Part shown: positions 1 through 10,420 of the stretch, one piece after another
Layout: each line of letters opens with the position of its first letter
How positions within the stretch are numbered: the stretch's first letter is position 1
From: Selaginella tamariscina
Lineage: Eukaryota > Streptophyta > Lycopodiopsida > Selaginellales > Selaginellaceae
Length of the DNA: 64,000 bases
Reading direction: 5' to 3'
Assembly: GCA_003024785.1 (NCBI GenBank)
Contig: PUQB01000186.1
Location: forward strand, 167,780 to 231,779
The notes under the pieces: model-generated
Database searches by the model: none
Seen by the model: only the letters and a program-made list of their open reading frames with translations
Told to the model about the DNA's origin: nothing
Translations under genes and position numbers: made by a program

Positions 1-466
1 TAACCCAAAGGTGGGATGTACCCCTATCGTGTGAAAGTTAGGATGGCATAATAAAGAGTTATGTCTTGATGACTTGCACTAGTAAGAGAATAACAAGTTC
101 TCTTTTGAATCTAGGAACTCTCACTACATATACTTTACCTTATTTAAGTGACGGAGCCCCCCTCCTCATTTTTCTAGTTGAGTAAGTGGGCTGCACAAAA
201 TGCCAGGCCTTAATGAAATGAAATGACCTAAACATACTAACCCTATTAGGGCGTGGGGCTAGGGCAACCCTAGGGGTGTCCTAACCCTTTTTGACAAGCT
301 ATCCTCTTGAAAATACCTAACTGGAAACGATGGGATAATTTTTTAGAAGGTAAGTTCTAACTTTGCCTAAAGTTTCCTATAAATACCTTCGAACCATCAC
401 CAAATACTCAAGTGCACTAAGCGGGTCTATTTTCTACATTTAGGATTCATCACATAACTTGGTAAG
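1..466. other. Intergenic or old LTR remnant
   Basis: No coding signal was seen. A TATA-like CTATAAATA lies near 379-387 on the plus strand. The stretch around 245-290 resembles, in reverse complement, a stretch near 55035-55070; both contain ACACCCCTAGGGTTG-like sequence. The rest of the 130-300 block also matches weakly in the same order. This suggests an old dispersed repeat, perhaps an LTR, with copies in opposite orientation at the two places. A solo LTR interrupts it at 467. Confidence 0.3.
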
Positions 467-837
467 TGTTAACATACAAAACTTTCCTGTGTGCAGAAAT
501 CACTATTCACAGCGTAGGAAAAGCTTTGCAAGTTAAAGTGTAGGGATTTCGTCCAATAGAGAGCTCTATATATACTTATTTCGTCTCTAAGGTCAAAGAT
601 AGGATTTTGCTTTGGCCATTGCCATGTATAAGCATTCACAGTACACCATAAACATGCACTTGCATTACTATATGAATACAAAGAGATAGCAAGTGTGGAG
701 ACTTACTTCTCTCCCTAAGATACTTTCTCTCTCATGCATTGCTCTCCATAGCCTTCATAGCCTTCATAGTCTCTTCCTTCCTGCCCTTTTTTGCCCTAAC
801 TGAATCCTGTCCTCCTTCAACCGTCATAACTGTCTGC

Positions 838-1388
838 TGTCAAGCCACGATCCAGGAACCAGGAAGCAAGTAGGATTCCAGGGACAGGAAGGTTGACTTA
901 GGAACAGGACGGATCCAGGATCAGGATAGGATCCGGGAGCAAGATAGCAGAATAGGAACTGGGACCTCAGGAATCAGGAGTAGGACAGGATTCAGGAGCG
1001 AGACAAGAACAGGACAGGATTCAGGAGCAAGACAGGAACCGGATAGGATCCAGGAGTAGGACAAGAGCAGGAGGCAAAGGAGCAAGACAAGACAAGAGCA
1101 AGACAAGAACAAGAATGATCGTAGAATGACTGGTGTTGATAGTAACTGATTGTACAACAATTAGGTCGGAGCTTTTATGCTCACAACTCCAAGCTAATCT
1201 AGTCATGAGTCTAATCTAGTCATGAGCTAAGAATTGTCCCTTATCCTCTAGGCATATCCTGTAGCATATCCTATAGGCATATCCTATAGGAATATCCTAT
1301 AGGTATATCCTGTAGGAATATCCTGCAGGCATATCCTGTAACCCGTATCCTGTATCCGAAATCCTGTATCCTGTATCGGGTTGTGATA
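838..1388 (-). repeat. 3' LTR of chromovirus copy 1
   Basis: On the plus strand it reads TGTCAAGCC...TTGTGATA. The matching end of the other LTR is TTGTGACA, so the terminal CA has mutated here. It contains a CAGGAT/CAGGA-rich block (about 850-1090), the TATA box complement and a TATCCTGTAGG-type block (about 1250-1380). Confidence 0.92.
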
Positions 1389-1401
1389 GCACCTCCTCCC
1401 T
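1389..1401 (-). other. Polypurine tract of copy 1
   Basis: On the minus strand AGGGAGGAGGTGC directly abuts the 3' LTR. Its position and purine content fit the plus-strand primer of Ty3/gypsy elements. The same tract abuts the 3' LTR of the other copy. Confidence 0.75.
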
Positions 1402-4400
1402 AAGTTCCACGAGTCTTAGGACCTGGTTTAGTAGGATAATGCCGATGGAAGGTAGCAACTTTGGAAGAAGCATGGAGTAAGTTGGATGCAGTTCCCAAGT
1501 GCGATCGGTAGGCAAATAACCTTTCCAATCCACCAAGTATTGAAGTTGGCGGCGATGAAGACGAGAATCAAGGATGGCTGCAACTTCGTACTCAGGTTCA
1601 CCAGCAATGACCACAGGAGGGGGAGAAGAAGAAGCACGACCAGGAAGAGAAGAAGGATGATACGGCTCCAACAAGGAGGTGTGAAACACATGATGAAGTT
1701 TTACCGTGGATGGTAACTCGAGTCGGAAAGCTACAGGATTTACCTCCGCCACGATCCTGTAAGGGCCCAATCGTTGAAAATCCAACTTAGAAGAAGGCCT
1801 GTTGGTGAGAATGTGTCGACGAAGAAGCCACACGAGATCACCAATCTTGTATGCAGGTGCTGGTTGACGTGAGCATCAGCATGATGCTTGTACCGTTCCT
1901 GTGCCTGCTGAAGGTGAACCTGGAGATCATCCTGTACCTGCCGAAGATGCTGAAGACGATCCTGTACTGCAGGAGCGGAAGAAGGAGAAGCAGGAGGAGC
2001 AAAGTCAAAACGTGGATGGTGGCCTGTAAGAGCAAAGAAAGGTGTCTGGCCTGTAGATGCGTGAATGGAGTTGTTGTAGGCAAACTCCGCCATAGGAAAA
2101 GGTCCAACAGTTATCCTGTTGGTAACTGATGAAGCAACGAAGATATTTCTCCAAGGTCTGAATTGTGCGTTCTGACTACCCATCAGTTTGCGGGTGATAT
2201 CCTAAAGAAAGATCCGCTTTAACCTGTAGACTCCGAAAAAGCTCTCGCCAAAACTTGGACATGAATTGTGGACCTCGATCGGAAACAATGCTCTCAGGAA
2301 GACCATGATGTCGGAACACCTCACGGATCACCAACTCGGCAGTTGTCTGACATGTAGCTGTCTTGTTGCAGGTAGGAAATGAGCCTGCTTGGTGAAACGG
2401 TCAACCACCACAAGAACTGCATCGAATCCACGAGAAGGAAAAAGATCTGTGAGGAAATCCATAGAAATGGAATTCTAAGGAGCAGAAGGAACAGGAAGAG
2501 GACGAAGAAGACCAGAGGGTGCATGACGTGGCATCTTTGACCTGTTGCAGGTGTCACAACTCCATACAAACCTTTCCACAAAACCCCGCAACTAGGCCAC
2601 CAATAGTTGCGAGTCACCAACTCAATTGTCTTGGCCACACCAAAATGTCTGTAGCCGGGGTATCATGACAATCCTGTACCACACGAGTCCTACAAACACC
2701 AACAGGAACGTACATGAGACCTTCCGGTACAGGAGTCCATCCTGTATGGTGAACAGGTTGTAGTCTGGACGGGAACTGGAGGAAGAGAACTTGCAACGTC
2801 AGGATGAATGTGTGAGAACACATTCTTTGCCAAGTCGTCTGTAGCCAACTGTGAACGGACGTCCTGTAGGAGTGTTGAATTTACTGGAGCCTGATGAACC
2901 TGCAGTGCCGCAAGTCGGAATCGATCAGGACCCAACAACACTTGCCTTTGGCAGTCAAATGCAGGATCGCCCGGGCTTGGTGCAAGGTAAGAGCGCCTAG
3001 ATAATGCGTCCGCCTTGCCATTCCGAAAACCGGGCCTGTAGACGATGACGAAGTCAAAACGTGATAGTTCTTACGGATCACAAGAACCTGGAGTACTTTC
3101 AAACGGCTTGAGTTCTCAGTCGGCAACAGGCTAGGTGGGCGGAGTTCCTTGTACAGATGTGCAGCACCTTCCAGGAAATGCCGCCACTCCTCAAACGAAT
3201 CCACAATGGCCTTGAGTTCCTTGTCATGAATCTCGTAATTGATCTCCGCTGACAGGAACTTACGAGAGTGAAAAGCTACAGGATGAAGCAACTTGTCCTC
3301 TCCAACTTTGCGATTAGGACGGATCCTACTGCAAAATCCGAGGCATCTGCTTCAACGAAGAAAGGACGAGAAGGATCAGGATGTGCTAAAATCGGAGCTG
3401 TCGTGAAGGTGTCCTTGAGTGTTGTGAATGCATGTTCCGCCTTGTCGGACCAAGAGAAAACCTCTGTGCGCTTGGTGAGTTCCGTGAGTGGAAGTACACG
3501 CTTGGAGAAGTCCTGTATGAATCGCCTGTAGAAGTTTGCAAAGCCAAGGAAACATTGTACATCTCGTACAGACTTGGGCCTCTCCCACTCCACGATGGTC
3601 TTCACCTTGTGCATGTCCATGGAAACGCCAGCAGGAGAGACGATGTAGCCCAAGAACTCCACAGAATCCCTATCGAAAAAACACTTCTCCAACTTCGCAT
3701 ACAGGCCATGCTCACGAAGCCGCTGTAGAACCAACCGTACATGCTTGTCATGTGCCGCCTGGTCCTTGGAGAAAATCAAAATGTCGTCGAGGTAGATCAC
3801 CACAAACTGGTCCAAGAAGTCACGAAAGATGTCGTTCACCATGTGTTGGAACACGGCTGGGGCATTGGTAAGGCCGAAAGGCATCACCGTGTACTCGAAG
3901 TGTCCATACCTTGTACGAAAGGCAGTCTTCCACTCATCGCCGGGACGAATCCGTACAAGGTTGTAGGCCCCTCGTAAGTCGATCTTCGTGAACACCTTTG
4001 CTCCTCGCAGCCGATCGAGAAGTTCCGGGATCAATGGCAACGGGTACCGATTCCGAATGGTACTTGATTCAAACCCCTGTAGTCCACAACCAAACGTAAG
4101 CTCCCATCCTTCTTCTTGACAAAGAAGATAGGCGCTCCTGCAGGGGACTTTGAGTGACGAATGAAGCCGGATGCCAAGTTGTCCTCGATGTACTGGCGAA
4201 GAACCTCCAACTCTGTGGGTGACAATGCTAAATCGGTCCGAACGGTGGAGTCTTTCCTTCTGCAAGATCAATAGGACAGTCGTAGGACCTGTGAACAGGA
4301 AGAACTGTAGCCTTGTGCTTGTCAAAAACGTCCTTAAAGTCGTGGTACTTGGATGGTAGAGAAGAAGGAGGAGAAGGAGAAGGAGTAGGCGAAGGAGATT

Positions 4401-5369
4401 GAAAAACAGGAGAGTCAGACACAGGAAAGGTAGAAGAGGACGTAGGAGTTACTTGAAAGGCAAAAAGGTGGAAAGGAGCAGGATCAGTGGAGTTCATGCA
4501 TGGTAGTGGTAAGAACTCGGAGAGGAGCAGGAGGGAGCTGTGACTGAAAAAGAGGAAGGATCTTGGGGGTGGAACAGAGGCAGAGTAACAAAAGAGGCAG
4601 GATTGGGAGAAACCTGTGTGGATGTTGACGAGTGTACAGGATTGGAAGAATCCTGTACAGAAGTCCGTGGTTGCACAGGAGTGAGGAGAGCCTGTGAGTG
4701 TGCTGACGAACCAACAGGAGGTGGATCCTGTTGAGGAGGAACCTTCGACACTGATACAGGATTGGAAGAACCCTGTACAGGACCGCAAACTTACAGGAGT
4801 GGAGAGAGCCTGCGGATGTGCTGAGGAACTGACATGAGGTGAATCCTGTCGAGAGGAGTCTTCAACACTGGTACAGGAACAGGCACGGTCAATCCTGTAG
4901 CTTGTACTGCCTCAGACACCAAGGATGTATCCTGCACGCAGGAAGGTACAGGATTGATCCTGGCTGCTGGAGAGGAAAACGTGAGCGTCCTAGACCTCCA
5001 GTCGATCTGCGGATTTGCAACAACGAACCATGGCATGCCAAAAATGATGGGAGTCGACCGAGTCTTGATCAAGTTGAAGGAAATCGAACAGTTGAATGCA
5101 CCATGTGCAAGAGAGAGTGTGGTAGCGTGGGTAACTGCGCCAGAAGCAATCAAACGACCATCGGCCACCTCTACAGGAACTGCACGCTTCAACTTCACCA
5201 CCGGAATGCCATGCTGAGCTGCAAAAGTGTCATCCATGAAACATGCATTTGCACCAGTGTCTAACAGGGCAAACTCCTTGAGCTCTCGATTATTGAGGCG
5301 AATGTGTACAGGAAACTTGAGTGATGGAATGGTATGAGCAGCACCAATGGAGCCTGCACCTACGTCCAA
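1400..5369 (-). pseudogene. Chromovirus pol (PR-RT-RH-INT-chromodomain), frame broken
   Basis: Reading down the minus strand: protease with ALLDTGAN (about 5270), reverse transcriptase with FTKIDLRGAYN and the YLDDIL active site (about 4030-3790), RNase H (about 3390-3130), a zinc-finger region, integrase (about 2500-2050) with FAYNNSIHAS, and a C-terminal chromodomain with YLVDWKGYLPTDRTWE (about 1500-1560). Pol copies RNA to DNA and integrates it; the chromodomain would direct insertion to marked chromatin. Several 1-2 base indels break it into separate open frames. Given similar indels in host genes, some breaks may be assembly errors. Confidence 0.9.
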
Positions 5370-6356
5370 CTTCGCGGCTCCTAGACGAAGTGGACATTGA
5401 AGTTTTCCGACTGAACTTCAGCTTCGGCTTCACGCGTCTTGAACGTTCTGGCTTTATTAGGACATTCCGCCACCTTGTGTCCTGCTGCACCACAATACAA
5501 GCATAGGTTCTCACCCGACGACGTTGCTTCTCAGCAGTTGAAAGTGGGCCACGCTTGGATTTGTTAACCTCCATAGGAACTGCTCCAGAAGGTGTCGTAG
5601 GAACATGTGCTACGGCTACAGGATTGGTTGGCAGGAACTGCTGACGGAATTTTTCCTGACGGCGCTCGAACAAACGGTTGTCGCAGCGAACGGCCTGTTG
5701 CATGATCTCCGCTAACGTTTGAGCATCCGGTAACGTAAGGAGAAGGTCCTTCACATCATCCCTCAGCCCAAAACGGAAAGTGTTCGATCAATGCAGTCTC
5801 GTCCCATGGAATGTTGTGCACAATTGCTGGAATTCGGATGCATAAACGGAAGCTGGTCTGGATCCTTGTGTGAGCCTCCGTAACTTTGTGCATGCAGAAC
5901 GGTACTTATCAGGATCTCCAAAACAGGCTTCAAAGGCAGCCACGAAACCTTCAAAGTCTCCATCAATGGGTCGTCACGCTCCAGCAAGGGAGCAACCCAA
6001 GCTCGTGGAGATCCACTTAGTAAGGATGCCAAAAGGCCAACCTTTTGTGCATCCGTCGAGTAGCGGCGTGGTTGCATGCGGATCAAGAGCCGGATCTGAT
6101 TCAGGAAACCTTGGAAATCGGCACGGTTGCCACTGAACTTCTCTGGCATGCTGATCTTCGGCTCCGGAGAAAAGTTCGATGAAGAAGGAACCACCGATGC
6201 CTGAGAGAGAGCCTGCGCAGCAGCCTTGGAGGATGCATCAGCAGCTGCATGTGCCGCATGGGTGGAGCCTTGCAGATCGGTGACCACTTGGCGCAAAGTG
6301 GCCAGCTCATGAAGCAACATTTGGTGCTCGCGTTGAAAGTGCTCAAAATCAGCCAT
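5290..6356 (-). pseudogene. Chromovirus gag, frame broken
   Basis: The start ATG is at 6356 and the product begins MADFEHFQREH. A first frame of 212 codons runs to 5763; a later frame (5754-5290) covers the basic tail. The middle holds a Sushi-type capsid segment with KFSGNRADFQGFLNQIR and a WVAPLLERDDP motif. A CCHC zinc knuckle (CLYCGAAGHKVAEC) can be read in the third frame near 5460-5510. Gag packages the RNA in retrotransposon particles. There are at least two frame breaks. Confidence 0.85.
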
Positions 6357-6437
6357 GATCTTATGAAAGAAAGAAAGGAGAAAACGAAGGAAAAGAATCA
6401 AGGAAAAAAAAGTAGCTGGAAACGAGAGCTATGAAAG

Positions 6438-6450
6438 CAGTTACTATCAA
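6438..6450 (-). other. Self-complementary primer binding site, copy 1
   Basis: On the minus strand TTGATAGTAACTG lies two bases inside the 5' LTR. Its exact reverse complement occurs inside the LTR: the plus-strand TTGATAGTAACTG at 6723-6735, which is CAGTTACTATCAA in element sense. I see no match to the initiator-tRNA primer site usual in plant gypsy elements. This is the arrangement of Tf1/Sushi self-priming. Confidence 0.75.
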
Positions 6451-6452
6451 AC

Positions 6453-7006
6453 TGTCAAGCCACGATCCAGGAACCAGGAAGAGTAGGATTCCAGGAACAG
6501 GAAGGCTTGACTCAGGAACAGGACGGACCAGGCAGGATAGGAACAGGAGCAGGAAATAGGACGGACAGGATCAGGATAGGACAGGATCAGGAGAGACAGA
6601 ACAGGACAGGATCCAGGAGCAAGACAGGAAGGATAGGATCCAGAGAAGACAAGAGCAGGAGGCAAAGGAGCAAGACAAGACAAGACAAGACAAGAACAAG
6701 AATGATCGTAGAATGACTGGTGTTGATAGTAACTGATTGTACAACAATTAGGTCGGAGCTTTTATGCTCACAACTCCAAGCTAATCTAGTCATGAGTCTA
6801 ATCTAGTCATGAGCTAAGAATAGTGTCCCTTATCCTCTAGGCATATCCTGTAGCATATCCTATAGGCATATCCTATAGGAATATCCTATAGGTATATCCT
6901 GTAGGAATATCCTGCAGGCATATCCTGTAACCCGTATCCTGTATCCGAAATCCTGCATCCTGTATCCTGTATCCGAAATCCTGTATCCCTGTATCGGGTT
7001 GTGACA
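6453..7006 (-). repeat. 5' LTR of chromovirus copy 1
   Basis: A 554-bp LTR with TG...CA ends. In element sense it has a CAGGATA-rich U3, the TATA box ATAAAAG (plus 6759-6765) and, 30 bases further, the predicted mRNA start CAGTTACTATCAA (plus 6723-6735), followed by a TCCTG-rich R/U5. Confidence 0.92.
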
Positions 7007-7184
7007 TCTGCTTCCTGCAACCGTAGGATTCTTCCTACCCTGTAGGATTTTTCCTACTGCTGTAGGATTTTTCTTGTACATAGGATTTTCCTACTACTAC
7101 TTTCCTACAAGTTTTCCTCCACCGTAGGAAAGTCCTATGTATGCAGTTCCTACATGCTATATTTTTTTGGCCTCTAACAGTAAG

Positions 7185-10100
7185 TAACAATATTCAAACC
7201 CCAAAGTAAAGGGTCGAGCTATAATAAAAACTATGACACACTCCCCACCTTTAAAAATGTCAACATTCTTGTTAATGTTTAACTCTAAGACTAGACTAGG
7301 TTAGAAAAATTAACTATAAACTAATATTAATCACTTTATGCAAAGTCAGCAAAAATTTCACAAGTTTTATTACTCCCTTTGCATTATGCAAAGTCAAGTA
7401 CGTCAGAATCGTCGTTTATTGAGTGACATCTCAATTGCTAGAGGCACCATTTACAACATAAAGTCACCTAGAGACCTTTGCACAATATTTAATTATAATT
7501 TATTATTCAAAGGTGTTTAATTAATATTGTATGCTGGCCCCAAGAAATAAAGTTCACTTTTTTCTCATCATTATTGCAAATAGTTTGAGACCTCGTCTCA
7601 AACTCATTCACTAACTCCATCATATTTTGTAGATTCTTTAATGGTTCCCATGTCGACTTGCATGTCAGGTAACCTTTTTACTTCACAAGATATTCGTTTA
7701 CGTTTTTCGTTGCACATGAATGTTCCTCCCTTTTAATATTCAACTTCGAATTCTTTCTCCTTGCCAACTAATTTTTGAGGCGAATAAAGTATAATATCTA
7801 TACGGATGTTTCTCATTCTTATGAATGGTTCAAGTAAATTGACATGAAACACATTGTGTACTTTGAAAGAAGATTTAACCCATAAGTCACTTTTCTTACT
7901 CACTTAACCACCTTGTACGAACCTATGTATTGTGATAGAAACTTCTTCAAAAAAGTCATTGGAACCTTTAAGTTTTTGGTACTCAACAATACCATATCTC
8001 TAACCTGATACTTTACATCCCATCGATGCTTATCATACTAATGATACCATTGCTTGATTAGCACTTTTCATGTATAATACAATTGTCCGATGAACTCTGC
8101 TACAGGGAACTCGATTAACATCATTTTTTGGTAACACCATTGTTAACATACAAAACTTTCCTGTGTGCAGAAAACACTGTTCACAGCGCAGGAAAAGCTT
8201 TGCAAGTTAAAGTGTAGGGATTTCGTCCAATAGAGAGCTCTAGATATATACTTATTTCGTCTCTAAGGTCAAGGATAGGATTTTGCTTTGGCCATTGCCA
8301 TGTATAAGCATTCACAATACACCATAAATATGCACTTGCATTACTATATGAATACAAAGAGATAGCAAGTGTGGAGACTTACTTCTCTCCCAAAGATACT
8401 CTCTCTCTCATGCATTGCTCTCCATAGCCTTCATAGCCTTCATAGTCTCTCTCTCTTTCCGCCCTTTCTTGCCCTCACCGAATCCTGTCCTCCTCCAACC
8501 GTCATAACTGTCTGCTTCCTGCAACCGTAGGATCCTTCCTACCTGTAGGATTTTTCCTACTGCCGTAGGATTTTTCCTGTACACAGGATATTTCCTACTA
8601 CTACCTTCCTACAAGTTATTCCTCCACCGTAGGAAAGTCCTATGTATGCAGTTCCTACATGTTATTTTTTGGCCTCTAACAACCATGCTTTAAGGAATAC
8701 CACCCTTAATACCTCCATCGAGCTACACTCAATTATATTGTGTGTCGAGTTATTGTAACATATGTCAACCATATCCAAGTGTTTAACTCAATCAAGTTGA
8801 TCACTTGAACATAACATTTAAGATAGTCCTTAACTTGTTGGTTCACCCTCTCTATTTGATTATTTATTTGCGGATGGTAAGCCATACTAAACTTCAACAT
8901 CGTATTGTTTAAACAATGTTCCCCAAAACTTACATATAAACTGAGGATCTCAATTTAAGATCATTATTTTGGTAATCCACGCACTCTCACGATCTCATAA
9001 AAGAACAATTTTTTTGTTTGTTTTGCATTCATTATTTTTTACAATTTGAATAAAATGAGTAACCTTTGAAAATCAATTGACCACTACCATGAGAGCATTG
9101 AAACTACCAGATTTTGGTAATCTCGTAACAAAGTCTAAAGTAACACTTTAAAATGGTCGCTTTGGAGTCAGTATACACTACAACTTCCCAGCTTGTTTTT
9201 GTGATGACTTTTTAGTTGTTAACATGTGAGGCATGTCTTAATATACTCAACAACATTGTTTATCATTCCAACCAATAAAATACATATTTTAGTAGAGCCA
9301 ATGTCTTATGCTTCCACCATATCCTAACAAAAGAACATCGTAATGTTCTTTAAATAGTCTTTACCTATATGTCTTCTTTGAACATGAAAGTCTCTTCTCT
9401 ATATAATAAAGAATTCCATTTTGCAAATATAAAATGTGCTTGTTTAAGTGCATTCATTTGATTTTTTATTTATGCTGGAACATCCAATTTCTTCGAAATT
9501 GATGAACTTGTTTCTTCTTTGTTACTAGGTTTAAGGCCTCCTTAGCAAACTCATCTTGAGATATGCCATCACAAATTCATTTACCAAAGTTGACATTGGT
9601 ACCAGCATAATACGAAGATGACCTTTTTTACTAAGTGCATCAGTTACCATATTGTCTTTACCAGCTTTATGTCTAATTTTAGGCTAAAATCAAGCTAACT
9701 TCTGTTGCTATCTAGCATACTTTAATGATAGCTTCGGCTATGTTTTAAAATATCTTAGAGTTATACTATTTGTCCAAACCACAATACCATGACTTGGAAG
9801 ATAATGATTTCAATACTCCAAATAACCACAATAGTATACATCTCTTTTTCGTGAGTAGGCCATCAAATTTGTGCGGCATTTAACTACTTCGAGAAAAAAG
9901 ACACTGGATGTCCTTTTTGTTACAATATACCACCAATTGTAAAGTTGAAAGCGTCACACTCTACCTCAAATGGATTTTTAAACATGAGCAGATGCAAAAC
10001 TGACTCAAAAGAGATAGCTTCTTTGAGTTTGATGAATGTCCGCTGGCACTCTAGAGTCCAATGCCATGGAATGTTTTTTGTGAGATCTGTCAATGACGCT

Positions 10101-10420
10101 GCTATCTCTGAGCAATTTTTATGAATCTTCGAAATACCTTGTCAGACCAAGAAATGATTTAACTTAGGTGGGAAGGTTGCCATGAACCCAAAGAAAATTC
10201 AAGCTATTACCGAGTGGTCGACTTTAAAAGATGTACATGCTTGATAGCCTAGATCTTCACTTTGATGAAGATGCACTTGTTACATTTGGAGAAGCTATTG
10301 TGCTTTGTAATAATAACATTCTTGAATTCGGAGTTTTACAATTTGTTAAAGGTGGATAAGTTAATTACTTGAACACTTATTAACTTTAAGATTCCATTGG
10401 TTTTCTCACATATTGTCTTT
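7185..10420 (-). pseudogene. Decayed Ty3/gypsy pol, host of the solo LTRs
   Basis: Minus-strand fragments recognised by translation: VHNVFHVN near the integrase end (7836-7861), YHPQINNQIERVNQ of the integrase core (8831-8883), NXFSKVTHFIQ (9047-9090), KAGKDNMVTDAL after RNase H (9630-9670), NPFEVECDAFNFTIGG of RNase H (9925-9985), ECQRTFIKLKEAI (10010-10060) and SFLGLTRYF of RT (10080-10150). Many stops and frame changes show an old element. Solo LTR B (8141-8681) interrupts the integrase part. A purine-rich tract near 7240-7255 (minus sense AAAGGTGGGGAG) may mark its 3' LTR border. It is unrelated in detail to the chromovirus. Confidence 0.75.
8141..8681. mobile_element. Solo LTR B (540-bp family)
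   Basis: It starts TGTTAACATAC, ends CTCTAACA and is flanked by the perfect 5-bp repeat ACCAT (8136-8140 and 8682-8686). It is almost the same as split solo LTR A. It contains palindromic pieces such as GTAGGATTTTTCCTAC. It lies within the integrase part of the decayed gypsy element. Confidence 0.88.

Larger units (their letters stand above)
838..7006 (-). mobile_element. Ty3/gypsy chromovirus copy 1 (Sushi/Tf1-like), full length
   Basis: This is a complete LTR retrotransposon on the minus strand. LTRs lie at 838-1388 and 6453-7006, and both outer ends carry the 5-bp target duplication TCTGC (833-837, 7007-7011). The order gag, protease, reverse transcriptase, RNase H, integrase, chromodomain (6356 down to about 1400) is that of a chromovirus. 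It sits inside solo LTR A, so it is younger. Its two LTRs agree closely in U3 but differ in the CAGGAT-rich block. It is very similar to the copy at 45338-51436 but inverted. Reading frames are broken by short indels that mostly differ between the copies. Confidence 0.95.
467..7179. mobile_element. Solo LTR A, split by a chromovirus insertion
   Basis: The LTR consists of 467-837 plus 7012-7179, about 539 bp once the inserted chromovirus and its target duplication are removed. It starts TGTTAACATAC and ends CTCTAACA, and is flanked by the 5-bp direct repeat GTAAG (462-466 and 7180-7184). It is nearly the same as the uninterrupted copy at 8141-8681, which has a different target duplication. TG...CA ends, a 5-bp duplication and no internal coding region indicate a solo LTR left by LTR-LTR recombination. 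Orientation cannot be fixed from the sequence, and the parent element is not in the window. Confidence 0.85.

Noticed and set aside
3432-3871. Plus-strand open frames over the chromovirus RT
   Set aside because: Antisense shadows of the minus-strand pol; the same shadows appear inverted in copy 2.
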